A DNA stretch of 64,000 nt from Leucogyrophana mollusca. Its lineage: Eukaryota > Basidiomycota > Agaricomycetes > Boletales. The stretch is taken from assembly GCA_021014945.1 (NCBI GenBank), contig MU266334.1, positions 98,005-162,004 on the forward strand, written 5' to 3'. Under the pieces are notes generated by a model. It made no database searches. It was not told where the DNA came from and worked only from the letters and a program-made list of their open reading frames with translations. Below, piece after piece: positions 33,690 to 46,158 of the stretch. A program made the position numbers and the translations under genes. The first letter of the stretch is position 1. Each line of letters opens with the position of its first letter.

Positions 33690-35930
33690 ATGCTCGATCT
33701 ACACTTCGTCACACTCTCTGTCGGGTGGGCGTCCGCTATTATCTTCGGCCTAACACTGCGGTCTTGGAGAAGGAAAGCCCGCTCGAAGGGGCTGCCATTA
33801 CCCCCTGGCCCAAGACCTCTCCCTCTTATTGGGAACGTTTTTGATATCAATATAGCCGAGCCATGGCTGTCGTACACAGATTGGGGAAAGACATATGGTC
33901 CGTCGTCCTCGTTGATGAGTGAATTGATTTTCTAGAACTTACACTATGCTTCGAAGGCGATCTTGTATATTCGAACGTTCTTGGCCAAGACTTCATCGTC
34001 ATCAACTCAGAAAAAGTAGCGCGAGAACTCTTGGAGCAGCGATCAGCAATATACTCTGATCGACCGTACATCTCGACTAATAAACTGTGAAACAAGTTGC
34101 ATGTCTAACATGCACGAAGATGCTTATATCACTCATGTTGTAGCTTCGGCATGGACTTCAACACGGGTCTTCTGGGCTACGGCGACAAATGGAGGCTCCA
34201 TCGAAAAATGTTCAACATGGCGCTCAGATCAGAGGTCACGGATACGTACCACCCTCTTCAGCTCCAGAAAGCTCGCCAGCTCGTGGAGAACCTGCTTAAT
34301 TCTCCGTCCGAGTACGAGACCCACGTGAAAACGTATGTCGTTCGTTTCCTGTGTTGGACTCCTGTGGAAAATACTCCATCTCGCTTGCCACGCAGATTAT
34401 CGGCCTCCATCATAATGGCGATCACGTATGGCTATAAGGTCGCACAGCGCGACGATCCGCTCGTGGCTCGTCTCGAGCGATTCATTGGTTTATTCCTAGA
34501 GGCGCTGACACCTGAGCGCGCTGCACTCATCGGCGCCATTCCTTTCCGTAGGTCCGTTCGACTTGTTTGTTTACATACATCTGATTTTCCCGCCCAGTTG
34601 CATACCTTCCATCGTGGTTCCCCGGAGGGAGGTATAAGCGGAAAGCGGTGGAATGCCGAAAGCTATCAACTGAGATCCTGAACGAACCGGTGGAGCGCGT
34701 CAAAATGGACATGGCAAGTTCAAGCAGTGGTACACATTTTCCTGGTGTAACTTGATACTCGACGCGCAGGCTGCTGGCACCGCGCCCAAGTCCATGGTTT
34801 CCGACTTGTTGGAAAAATATGGCGAGGGATCTGGGACTCACGATGAGCAGCACGCGATGAAAGCCACTGCTGCGACTGTTTTTCTTGGTGGGTTAGTTGT
34901 TCCCAGGTGCTGTTCCCAGCAGCTGAATCAGATCATGACCCCGTGCGTCTAGGAGGCGCAGAAACAGTCAGTCCACTTAGATTTGTTCTCTGTCAGAGTC
35001 CTCGAACACTGAAATTTGCACCCGAGCACAGACAGACTCGACAATGCTTGTGTTCATCTTCGCAATGGTTCTGCACCCCGACGTCCAGAGGAAAGCTCAA
35101 GAGGAGATAGACCGTGTCGTTGGGAAGGACAGACTTCCCGACTTCACCGACAGGGCCTTCCTGCCTTATGTAGAAGCCGTTTTCTTGGAAGTGCTGAGAT
35201 GGCGCCCCACAGTACCCCTAGGTGAGCCTGCGCCTTGGCCTTTTAAACCGCAAACTAAAGACAAGGGGACAGCTCTACCGCATTCCACGACCACTAGTGA
35301 CGTCTATGAGGGGTATTACATACCTCAAGGTACGGAGACTCCCCTCGTATCCTCGAATACTTACTAAAGAAATCATCAGGCGCATTACTACTCGCAAATC
35401 TATGGTGCTCAGTTCCTGGCGCACCGGCAACTACTACCAGCTAACACACCTCATAGGGCAATAACCCACAATGAAGAACGTTTCCCTGACCCAATGGCCT
35501 TCAAGCCGGAGAGACATCTCACCGTAGAGGGTAAGCTTGCGCAGGGGACGACCTCCCCCTCATTTGGCTATGGGAGACGTATCTGGTTGGCCTCATCGCT
35601 TGCTTAAGCCCACAAACCAAGCGCTGACTATCCCCGATAAAGCCCTGGAAGATATCTCGCCGACGGTTCGGTCTGGGCGAGCATCGTTTCGGTGCTTGCT
35701 ACGCTTCGTGTCAGCAAGGCGAAGGATGCGGAGGGCAATGAAATTGAGATCAAGATGGAGTTTACAACCGGGCTTGCGATGTGGGTAGCACCATGCTCGT
35801 GGCGGTGAATGCGCACTGACTCTGAGGTTTGCGTTTAAACAGCCGACCGCGCCCCTTCGCGTGCACTTTCACCAGCCGCTCTGCTGAAGCGGAGGAGATG
35901 CTGAGGTCTGTCAACGCAGAAGGACGGTGA
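33690..35930 (+). CDS. Cytochrome P450 monooxygenase (paralogue 2)
   Basis: Haem monooxygenase of the same family as the gene at 27279-29545. The ATG at 33690 opens a membrane anchor (HFVTLSVGWASAIIFGLTL) and hinge LPLPPGPRPLPLIGN. Following motifs are PWLSYTDWGKTYG, WRLHRKMFNMAL, the I-helix GGAETTDST with a 14-nt micro-exon (34953-34966), ExxR in VFLEVLRWRPTVPL, a PERHL segment and the haem loop FGYGRRICPGRYLA formed across the intron after 35574. The tail exon reads IRPRPFACTF and stops at 35930. Intron positions mirror those of paralogue 1, including both sides of the micro-exon. The junctions around 35320-35460 (SDVYEGYYIPQG to the next exon) are approximate. Substrate cannot be inferred. 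Confidence 0.9.
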
Positions 35931-36059
35931 AGCTCCGAACAACCTAAACCGTGGTGCATCGATTGTACAATGAGTGGGGATTTGCGCATTAAATATTATC
36001 GTGTAGCCTTCCTATCCTTGTAGATGTCGTAGGTAACTTAGTTTTGTATCTCTTCGTAT

Positions 36060-37518
36060 TCACATCGCCGTAGTAGCAGGACCGGGGTGATCTTCAGCAG
36101 GTGGGCCGAATGCCATGTGCCAGAGCTCGGGGCCGTCTCTTATCAAAGCCTGCAAGAACGGTTCAGCGCGAATAACCTTGCCGGGTAAAGAGAGCGTACA
36201 ATGATGACCTCGACTGCTATGAGTGCAATGATGACTAGTTCCATACTATGTGTTGAAGACTGAGAAACATGTATGTCAGCACAAAATACAAACAATATTC
36301 CCAAAGGCGAACCTCAGTGAGTAGTTGTCGCAATGTCGATTGCACCTGCAGCGCTGTGAGTAAGCGGCCGTAAAGCCTTATCACCAAGCCAGGGAATGCA
36401 CCTCTGTTGCGTATGTTATCTTGTCGTTAACCGCGTTGGTTCGCGCTTTGACTTCCAAAGCAGCCGTCATTGATTTAAAGAATCCTGTCATAGATATCAG
36501 CATAATCATTGAGAAGGCTTTGGGCAGGACAAACCCTCGAGCTCAGGCTCCGTCCAGTAAAGGTCGGGCGTGTCAGAGAAGTTCTCCCTGTTCAAGTTGA
36601 GACCCTGCCTGAACTTCATCAAGGCACCGAGCTTCTTAATCAGGGCTTCTCGACTCAGCCCAGGCTTGCCCGTCTTCTCCAAGGAGTGTGGAAGCTGCGC
36701 CACCGAAGACAGGTAGTCCTCGAGGGAAACTTCGAGTGCTGAGAGTGCCGTCGAGCGAGAGAGAGCCTGCGAGAAAGCATACCGCGCCATCAGTGTCTCA
36801 GCCGGGAACACTGGGGCAGCTGGCGGGGCAGCTGGTGTACTGTCGGCCGACTCTAGCGGCGCGACGCGACCAAGTATTATAAGATCGCCCTGTATACGCG
36901 TTTTCCTGTAGAAAAATAATACCGCAAGGAATAATACACTCGGTCAGCCATCATACTCAGCCAACGAAGAATGCTGCAACACAACTCTGTAGGATCCGTC
37001 ACAAACTCGAGCTCCTCCGTCTCCGCTTCTCGGAGTGGCCCTAGCTCAACGCCGTCGCCCGTGGAAATAACTTCCTTGGCAAAACGTCTAGCGCCATCTT
37101 CGCCTAAACCCCAGCATACGAAGCTGCCATTTGAGAACACGAAGACCTCGCCCTCCTTGCCCTCATCACCCCAGCGCGGAATCCACCATGAGTCGTGGAG
37201 AGTCTGGGACTGGCCCGGAAGTCGTGAGCGCAAACGAGAGAGCAGATAACGCTCGGCAGTTGCCAACGTGAAGACAGTCTGAATGGACCCCCGGGTAGGT
37301 GTTGGATTTGAGCGAATAGGAAGAGACGCAGACGCCGTACGTCGGAGTGGAGTACTGGCTTTGGGCTTCGGTTTGAAAGCGTCAGATGGCGATGAGTCTT
37401 GTGCCGTCGAGAACGCACGCCCCCGAAGATATCCGTGAATACATGGCGCTGTTGAAGGGTATCCTACTGGCCGTGAAAATACAACAGCGTTTCGCAAACT
37501 GCCTCGAAGGATATTCAT
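36060..37518 (-). CDS. RMND1/Mrx10-like mitochondrial protein (DUF155)
   Basis: Mitochondrial inner-membrane protein of the DUF155 family, needed in animals and yeast for mitochondrial translation or respiratory function. The ATG at 37518 gives MNILRGSLRNAVVFSRPVGY, a basic presequence with no acids. The body holds SIQTVFTLATAERYLLSRLR, EEVFVFSNGSFVCWGL-type text and VTDPTEKTRIQGDLIILGR across an intron. It then has ARYAFSQALSRSTALSALEV, LMKFRQGLNLNRENF, DTPDLYWTEPELEG, ALEVKARTNAVNDKITYATE and a final hydrophobic helix MELVIIALIAVEVIIALI before RDGPELWHMAFGPPAEDHPG. Seven or so exons with introns of 45-80 nt; stop at 36062-36060. It converges on P450-2 with 129 bases between stops. Confidence 0.95.
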
Positions 37519-38872
37519 CTTCACCCAGAATAAAATGATTCGAGAGGACCTGCAACGCCAAGAACACAATTCGAAGGATGAAGGATCGCAAGACTAAATA
37601 ACACAATGTTATGTACAATAGAGGTGACGTGGGCTTTCGGCCAGAAAAAAGAATGCGGCCGGTATGACTATGGACGCAGTACTCATACAGTCACACGGTG
37701 CGGAAATATTGCCTGGAAGGCGTCGATGTTTCAGTGAGGACCGCCCTTAGGGAACGAGTTCTTTATGGCGAACACCCACAGGAGGATAGGCAGGTTGTGA
37801 TAGCCCGTGACCTCTTGGCTTTACGACTCACGGCATTAACTGAGTACCCTCGGGTACATTGACCAAGGCTCACAACTCCGTAGCAAATCATCCAGTCATT
37901 TTGCGAGGGATACATGTACACCGAGAGTTGACTAGGAGGTAGCCTAGGCACTCGTGAGGGGTAACTCCGTTCTGACATTCCGGCTCAGTTGGACCCCACT
38001 AGCGGGTAAACATAAGCACGCACACCTGTCTAAGGTCTACAGCGCCGCGAGGTATATTATTCGTCTTCATATCCTTGGACGGCTCGCCGTGAGCGTTTGG
38101 GTACTACACCACCCCGACAAATCGTCAGTACAAACGAAAGCGCAGACCACTTGAGTTCGAGGAATACACACCGGGGTAGGATGTTGGGACGGACTCGGCG
38201 GCAACATAGCCAAAGTACCGACGCCTAATTGGGGGCACGCTGAGCGCGAGGGCAGGTCCTGTAACCCCAAGCACGCATGAATAGAATATGACTGGCTGCT
38301 CGTGCGCCAGGAATTGCTGTCGGGGGCGAGTGTTAATGCAAGTATCATAGCGTGCCGTGCGCGACTCACGAGGTATCGATACCCTCTCCGGAAAGGTGAA
38401 ACGATAGACGCCATGAATGGATGTACTGTAATTGAGTCTTAGCAGGCTGAGCCTAGTTGGCTGGAGAGCAATGTTTGCCTATGTATGGACATGTTTGGCA
38501 AAAGCCTTAGAAATAAATACCGATCTCCTCAAGACCATCCTTCACACAGTAAAAACCGTGATCCTGCCCAAAAGAGTTCTCTTAGGGTTTCTCGTTCTCC
38601 GTCCAACGCAGAGTTTTCCACTTGCATTTATGAATTCTCAGCTGGTGCGTCAGGGAACCCGTGATATTCAGCGTGGAAGCGACGAAGAGATGAAAATGAG
38701 ATAGAACATTGAGTGAAATTAGCGGGTATATGGAAGACATGTACCAAGAATCCGCTGAAATGAGTAAAGGATATGAACATATAGTGAGTCGTGATGTTCG
38801 TGGCGGTCGTGAAAAAGGAAAGCAGAAAACGCGATAAAAGAGATACCCAACCATAATGTTTATGTAACCCCC
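37519..38872. other. Intergenic region without a supportable gene
   Basis: About 1.35 kb between two minus-strand genes. Frames at 38414-38067 and 38432-38704 lack motifs and conflict with each other. It holds the RMND1 upstream region and the 3' region of the acidic protein gene. Confidence 0.5.
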
Positions 38873-41800
38873 TTACATGATCGTGCACCACCGAGATTTC
38901 TTCTCTTTATCTTCCTCGACAGCGGAGGGAATGGCGGTCGTTGGCGTGGTTTCGCCAGGGGCTTTCGATATGAATTCGCCAGCTGCGATTTCGAGCGAGG
39001 TCCGTCCCCCCTCGGGCACTTTGGGAGAAGTCGAGAACCACCCGCCAGGGAAGAAGCGAGACGAGGTGGTTGATTCATGTCTCTTCCGACTTGATGCGTT
39101 CGAAGTGGGAATCTCGATCTGAAGGGATGGGCTATTGGAGGCGCTGAGCTCGTCGACAGCAGATAAGCGGTGAACGCTTGGTCTGCAAAAATCAGTCAGC
39201 TTAGGGTACACGACAGAAAAAGCTGCCACTGACTTCTGGCCCAACTTATGTGCTTCGCTGGGGATGGGGAACGTTTGGGGCACGTCGTCGGACGCCTCCT
39301 CGTGGACATCTGCAGCAGCCACTTCTTGGTTATCTGCAGGGTGGTCTTCGGTTTGTTTGATATCTGGTTCTGAGGCTGACTCCGGAGTTGTCCCCTCGTC
39401 TGAGGATGTGGCAGCTGTTTCGTCGGTGACAACCACCGAGGGAACAGACTCGTCGACCGAGGCCTCAGCTACCGAACTGGGGAGTTGCTCCAGTTCGGCT
39501 AGTTCCTTCTCTTCTTCTTCAGGCTCCCCTGGCCCTTGCCTGGTCACCGAATATGAGGGCGTCCAAGGTGACCTGGGTCTTTCGATAACTGATTCTTCTT
39601 GGGGAGTTAGATGTTCGACGTCTACTTGGACCTCAGGACGATCTGCCGTGGCCTAGAAGATGTTAAGATTCGGGGAATGGACACAAACCACGCTGAGTGG
39701 TACTTACTGAAGATTCATCCTCAACAATGAAGGAAGAGTGATCTATGACATCTTCCTCGGCATCCTCGGTCTCATGGGAAATGGTCTGCTGGTCCTCAAC
39801 AAGTTCGGTCACCGTAGTCTCCTCTTGCACGGTGGCCACCTCGACCTCTACCTCTGGGACAGCAGCCTCCGCGTCTTTCACAGGCACCGCCTCAGGCTCC
39901 ACAACTTGTGAAGCGTCAGTCTCCGGCTCCTGTGCAGATACGGCCTCAGAATCTGCTTCTGGAACAGTGACCTCTGGCTCCGCCGAAGCCTCCGGTTCGA
40001 CTGCGGCCGTCGCATCCTCAGTGATAGTAACGATTTCGGTAGTCTCTGAGACAGCCTCAGTGACCTCGTCAGCGGGGGTGGGTGTCTGGCTTGCAGGAAG
40101 GTCTGCGACGCTGGCCGGAAGTTGCTCCAGTTCATCTAATTCGGCGTCGTGCTGAAGAGTGTTGCCCTGAGTGGTGACGGAATACGACGGCGTCCAAGGC
40201 GAAGCGGGTCTGGCTTCCTCCTGCTCGGCGGGTCCGAGAGAAGGCGACCGCTCGATTGTCGTCTACATATAGCTAAGTGAAAATCCTATGTCATGAACGA
40301 ATATTCACTTACCTCCTGAATTTCTACTGATGAAGCCAGCTCGGAGACAGCCTCAGGCTCGTCATGTAACACCTGAGTGTCGATTGTGACAGTGGGGACA
40401 TCCTGCGATTCCGCTGCCGATTCCACTGCTTCTGCGACGACTTCAGATGTCTCGGGTGCAGCTTCCGATTCATTCTGCTCTTCTTCCTTGGTCTCAACCA
40501 CATCAAGAGATGTTGTAGACCCTTGAGTTATAACGCTGTATGAAGGAGTCCACGGGGAACGTGGTCTTTCGATTTCGGTAGGAACGAGCAGTTCGGGAGA
40601 AGCCTGAAATCCACGACACCTAAGTGAATAGGGAAGGGGCTTCAACATAGAAACTGCTTACCTCTTCCGGCTGGCTAGTGGCCGATTCTCCAGCTTCCTG
40701 GGGAGAAATAAATGATCCAGTCTCTATCTCTTCCGTCTCATCCTCATTTGAAACTGCATCGGAAGCGACAACCTCCGGCGCGATACCAGCGTCCACAACG
40801 TCTGCGGAAATAGTGATCGGAATAGGTGTTGCCTCTGAGGCAGCAACCTCAGTATCCACAGGCAATGCGCCCTCGGTGTCCGTAGGGGTATGATCGTCAG
40901 CCAAGGAGGCAGCGAGCACACTTGCCGCAACAACAGACTCAATGACGACGGAATCATCAATTTGCAGGGACTCTGCAGATACCGCTTCGGATTCGACAGC
41001 GGGTGTAGATTCTTCAGCTGCTGACTGCTCCGCAGGTTCGTTGGTGTCTGCAACGGCAGCGGGCTCCTGGTCTTCAGCGTCAGTAGTATCCACTGGGGGT
41101 ACATCGGCATGCGATATATACGTCACGTCTTCAGCTGCTTCTGGCTCTGTGACGGGAGTGGGTTCTTGGGGCACTTCTACCTCGGCGATAGGCTGGTCTG
41201 CGACTTCCGCTGAGTCGACAGGCACCGCTGGCTCATCGGACTCGACTACAATGGTGTATACTGAAGCGCCAAGTGCAGCATCTTCAACCTCAACGGCTGG
41301 GGTGATCACCTCGGGCTCAGCCTCAGTAACAGTTAACTTCTCGTCTTCTTGGGGTTCGGCGGCGACAGCAGCCTCTGTCACGTCAGGTTCGACAATAGGT
41401 TCCTCTACATCCGCAGGGGAATCTTCCGGACCGATCAGGGTGTCCTCAACAGCGATATTGGTCGGTTCGAGGGCTGGTTCTTGTTCCGGCTCTGGTTCTG
41501 TCTGGGTGATTTCAACGACTGCGTCCTCCAAAGCAGGAGCAGCGGCGCTGTCTGCGGCGTCCAGCGGTGTCTCAGAGTCGACGACTAGATCCTCGGGCTG
41601 CGCGACGGCAATTGCGTCTGTGGAAATAGTGGCGTGGTCTTCTTCAGCAGCAGCGTTATCAGTGCCAAAGCCCTCGACAACTTCCAGTTCCTTCGCGGGC
41701 GCATCCTCTGTTCCAGTCAATGCGGTAGGCTCAGCATCTTCCTTGGCGATCACTTCCTCACTCGTGATTTCGGTAGAAAGTTGTTCAATGTCAACGACTG

Positions 41801-44252
41801 CTTCCAGTTCGCCAGAGGGTGACTCCTCGGCTTCTGGAACCTGAACGTCGTCGACGGCAGCAAGTGTGTCGAGTTCGGGTGTGGAAGTCTCTTCCGTGAC
41901 GACGGCGGGTTCCGGGTCAGCAGGCACGTCGACCACTTCTACCTCCTCCACGGACTCGGTGGTGGCAACTGGGTCGTCCTGGGACTCGGCGACATCCGAG
42001 CTTTCAACGTGCACAATTTCAGCCACTTCTTCCGTTGTTTTGATCTCCGTCGAGTCGATGGGCTCTTCTGTCGGCTCTGAAGTCTGTTCCACGACAACTG
42101 GTGCGGGCGTAAGCTCCTCTGTGGCCTCAAGTGGCTCTGGAACAACGACAGCTTCGTCTTCCGGTGCAGTAACACTGTCTTCTTCGACTAGAATGGCTTC
42201 GGTCACGTCTGTTTGAAGACCCTCGGCTTCCTGATCGGAAGCCTCCGTCTCTCCAGCGCCCTCCACGCCACTTTCCACCACCGCTTCGACTACGTTCAAC
42301 TCCTCCGCTGCCTCAGAGTCGATAACGGGAGCCGCCTCAATTTCAACCACGTCAGTGGGCTGCTCCACAACGTCCTCACTGGAGATTTGGGGAGCGGCAT
42401 CGGTGACTTGAAGTACCTCCTGTATATCTGCAGGCTCTCCTGCAATAGGAGCTGCATCCTCGACCGAGACGTCGACTGGAGCAGATGATTCCTCAACAAC
42501 CACTTCCCTCTCCTCCACAGCCGGCGTTGAATCGTCAGCGATAAACACCTCCTCAGGGATTACCTCCTTCGCCTCCGCAACTTCCTCTACAGGTGCACTC
42601 TCCTGAGCGATAACAGGAGGCAGTTCCTCGTTCTCAGCGAAGGACGGTGTCTCTTCGATGTCGATTATCTCCGATTCTGCAACCTCGATCGGCGCAGGAA
42701 CTGCATCCGAAATGACATGTTCTCCCGTGATAGGCTCGGAAGGCAAAGAAGCTGCCGGAACCTCCGCCTCTAGGGATGTTTCCGGCGAATCAGCCTCAGC
42801 CTCAAGGTCGGCGGCGATAGCGGAAATGTCGGCAGGCTTGACTTCAGGAGCTTCACGTGCGACCTCATCCGCGTTTATGATGTCAACAACGATCTCCTCC
42901 CGCTCTTCAACTTCTTCCGCAGGCAAAGCGTCGGTTTCATCAGAAGGCTTCGTCAGGTCATCTGTAGGGGAAGAATCTTCGGCAACGCCTTCGGATCCTA
43001 CGGTGGCCTCAGCTGTGGCAGGTTCTTCAACAACATCAACGGAATCAGAGGCTTCTGGTACGACTGCATCGTCGTCAATGACATCAACATTGTTCGCGGC
43101 CGCGTCGGGCGCTTCAGCGGCTGTATTGTCGTCTGCGTGGGTTGATTCAGGGACGTCGGCTACTTTGTCAGCTGGGATAGCCTCAGCCTCAATAGTTGCT
43201 TCTTCTGCTACCTTATCTGCGTCAGCAATGACCACCTGGACATACAAGTCATTTACACTGAGATTAGCACGCATACACGATAACCGAAATAACTCACCTC
43301 ATCACCCTCAGCAACCGGGACACTAATCACTGCGGCCACATCTTCTTCAGCAACTGGCAGAATCGTATCACCATTCGTCATGGTGGTCTCTTCTTGAGCT
43401 GGCTGTGGCTTGAGGTCGGCTGACTCTGCGGTGTCAGCTACTGGGCCCGCGGAGCCGGATAAGGAAGCTTCGACTGCGTCCGGGACTAGCTCGCCTGACT
43501 CTTCGGTGATTGCGTGCGCATCATTAGGGGACTCTTCTTTGGCGTCTGGAACATTAGTAACAGCTTCGGCTCCCAGTAGGTCGTTGTCGTCGACCTCTGC
43601 AGCAGGAGATATGTCCTGAAGAGGAGAATGAGCTTGCTGTAAATTGACGCGTCGAACGCGTGACACCAAGGCACTTTACCTCAACTACTTCAGAGCCGAT
43701 GGCTTCCGTTTCTCCCACTTCTGCGGGTATAGATTGGACATCGTCTAACTTCGCTTCCACCGCAGAATCTGTCGGTCGGGAAGCCGAAACCTCCTCGTCA
43801 ACACCGTTGGGAGATGGTTCCGAGCTTGAGATGTTCTCCTCATCCAAGGAAGTTCCAGAGGGTGTCGCCGAATCGACAATGAGCTCTACAGTCTCATCAT
43901 CTTTGTTCTATGCCAGAATTAGCAACGGGCCATCCTTTCGTTTCAGAGTACCAAAAAAAGAACTCACGGCGGTCACAACTTCTTCGGCGGCCACCACAGC
44001 TTGATCGTCGGTGTTCGACATGGGAGCAATCGCGTCGCCAACCAAGTCAGATCCATCAACAATGGTCGCACTGACCTCCTTGCCAACATCGTCTCCAGTG
44101 CCCTTGTGAGGGTCCTGGTTGAGGTCTACCTCCCCAAGGTAGGCGCGGGCTTCGTCCTTGAGAGACGCGATATCGTCCACATGGTCCCCATTCGTTATCG
44201 GCTGCAAAAGCGGGCTGACGTGGTCGAGTCCTCCGTCAGCGACAGTGGACAT
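38873..44252 (-). CDS. Giant acidic Ala/Val/Glu-rich repeat protein with C-terminal CaaX box
   Basis: Function unknown. Seven exons (44252-43968, 43907-43680, 43615-43298, 43235-40662, 40603-40313, 40262-39708, 39652-38873) give 1,676 residues. Every exon is a whole number of codons and every intron is phase 0. The protein is almost entirely Glu, Ala, Val, Asp, Pro, Ser and Thr, so it should be disordered and strongly acidic. Exons 5, 6 and 7 each carry one copy of a motif near their start: ERPRSPWTPSYSVITQG, EARPASPWTPSYSVTTQG and ERPRSPWTPSYSVTRQG. Exons 6 and 7 also share ELDELEQLPASVA / ELAELEQLPSSVA. The C-terminus turns basic and ends KEKKSRWCTIM, a fit to a CaaX prenylation signal (farnesyl type by the final Met). 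A 51-nt sequence inside exon 7 (39233-39183) has intron signals and may be optionally spliced. Confidence 0.85.
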
Positions 44253-44668
44253 GGCTAGTAATAATGTTAATAGGGAGCGTGCTTGTCTCTTTTATTTAAA
44301 TATGAGGAGCTGGAGGGTGAATGGGTTTAACTGAAGAGTTTACTGGTGCAAAGCTCTTCAGTTCTGGGTCTGGTAGAAGAAGAGAGGGAAACAGCCGCCG
44401 CTAAATTGCGGCATCAAAAAGAATCCGGTCTACGCGACTGGCCACGTGCGCTTCATCCTAATCGAACGCGCCTGTGGCAGAAACACTGAACAGTCAATTC
44501 ATCTCTCATCATTCATGTCGTGTGCAGTTTTTCACCAGTTATTCCACTCAACAATTGACTAAAGGAATTATCATATATCTGACAGAGCAAAGACAGGAAG
44601 TATCAGAGTAATCAACAGTCCCAGAAAAGGTCATGTCCATAGTGTCATGAGTAAAGTGTAGTGCCTTC
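44253..44668. other. Intergenic between two minus-strand genes
   Basis: About 415 bases: promoter of the acidic protein (a TTATTTAAATATG stretch near 44290-44303, 40-50 bases before its start) and 3' region of the GPI protein. Nothing else recognised. Confidence 0.6.
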
Positions 44669-45651
44669 TTAGAACAGAGCCGCTCCAACAAGACCCATGA
44701 CACCAGCCACACCAAAGGCAGAGGAAACAGTCAAGCGGGCGGCACCTCCAGTCTTCCCACTGGCAGATGGGGAAGGAGATGAAGAGCCGCTAGAGCTTCC
44801 GCCAGTGCTTCCACCAGAGGTGGGCGAGGAGCTTCAAAGAGATGATATGAGCGATTATCCCCAAAGAACACAATGTACTCACGATCCGGATGCAGCGGGG
44901 GCTGAAGCAGAAGAGGCAGGCGGAGCAGAGCCTCCACTGGCGCTCGGCGCAGCCGAGCCAGAGCTGGAGCCACCTTCTTGCACAGCGGTGTTCAGGCAGC
45001 TAATACCAATGCTCAACACAATATTCAGGGGGAAAATAAATAAAATACTAACCTCGTGGAGGAACCGGCTTCGATGGTGACTATGGAGGAGAAAGCTGTC
45101 GCTCCAGTGCTGTCCTTCAGATCGATGTTGCTACAGTGAACGTCAGTCTCCGAAAGTGACAGTGTAGACCCAGTACGCACAAGATAGTGTTGGCCTGCAA
45201 GTCCACAAGCCAGGTGTAGCTGGTCCCAGTTTGCGTGGGGAATTGCTTGATCTACACCAATGTCGTCAGATACTGCCTGCCACTTTACGCAAAATTACCT
45301 ACGGGAGAAGCCATGGATTGACCACCTGCAGGGGAAGATGAGACACTAAGTAAAGACGAATTGAAAAATTATTTACCGGGGGTAAGCGACAGGTAGTACG
45401 GGCCCACTCCACCACTCCAAGTGAATTGGGTAGGCTCTGGATATTATTAAGCCGTTCAGCGATAGCTCCACCAGACAAAGATAGAGCAAACGCACCACAC
45501 TCAACGACGTTGGGCCTACAATTAAAAATCAATTTGAGAAATAACAACATGGCGGGCACGAAGTTGACACGTACGGTGTGTTGACGGTCAGTTGCTGGGC
45601 CAAGACGGCGGGGACAACGGAAACAAAGGCGGCGGCGAGAGTGAACTTCAT
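44669..45651 (-). CDS. GPI-anchored Ser/Thr-rich cell-surface protein (Kre9/Knh1-type N-domain)
   Basis: Predicted to be secreted and fixed to the plasma membrane or wall by a GPI anchor. The ATG at 45651 gives the signal peptide MKFTLAAAFVSVVPAVLAQQ. After short exons the mature domain reads NVVECEPTQFTWSGGVGPYY, LSLTPGGQSMASP, KQFPTQTGTSYTWLVDLQA and LKDSTGATAFSSIVTIEAGS, the fold shared by Kre9/Knh1-like and Ser-Thr-rich GPI proteins of basidiomycetes. A low-complexity Ser/Gly/Ala linker follows, then a hydrophobic C-terminus (LTVSSAFGVAGVMGLVGAAL) preceded by small residues suitable as an omega site. Eight exons with introns of about 50-60 nt. Stop at 44671-44669. A wall or beta-glucan role is the family view and is not proved. 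Confidence 0.9.
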
Positions 45652-46158
45652 ATTGGGTATGTTAACGAGTGAATCGATACACGGGCGGCTAGGGTTTTTT
45701 TTCTTAAAAGCAGAAAAGACTGCGTCGTAGTGAACGAAGAAGATGAAGTTGTTGTCCCTCCAACCGAGTTGAGATGGTGAGCGGAGTTAGAAAGGGCCAA
45801 AAATAACTTTGTACGTTGTCTACAAATAGCAAATTGCTAACGTTATTGCCGTAATTGAAACATTTTGAATCAGATGTGCCGATGTCCAGCTGAAAACTTG
45901 GAGAGCACGATGTTGCCTGGGCAAAATCTAGGGCAAGCGGCGGCGTAAAGAGCACAGGACGCTTCAGTGAGTAAAGCGCACGACATCCCAAGCCTACAAG
46001 ACATATTTTTGCGAACTATGCTCACACCGGCTATATCGGGAGCCCAGCCACGACGAAATAGATGCAAACCGCACGCGTGGACATCATCGTTCCATCTCCC
46101 ACCGTGATGAACATCCTTGTATGATTCCCTAAGCATGAGTAACAGCAACGCTACCCAA
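45652..46158. other. Intergenic between GPI protein and PRMT5
   Basis: About 500 bases; promoter of the GPI protein and 3' region of PRMT5. Only chance-like short frames are seen. Confidence 0.6.

Noticed and set aside
40942..41844. Long Ser/Thr/Ala-rich plus-strand frames through 38.9-44 kb
   Set aside because: They are the mirror image of the Glu/Ala/Val-rich minus-strand exon; composition alone keeps the antisense frame open. Splice signals and the CaaX end support only the minus strand.
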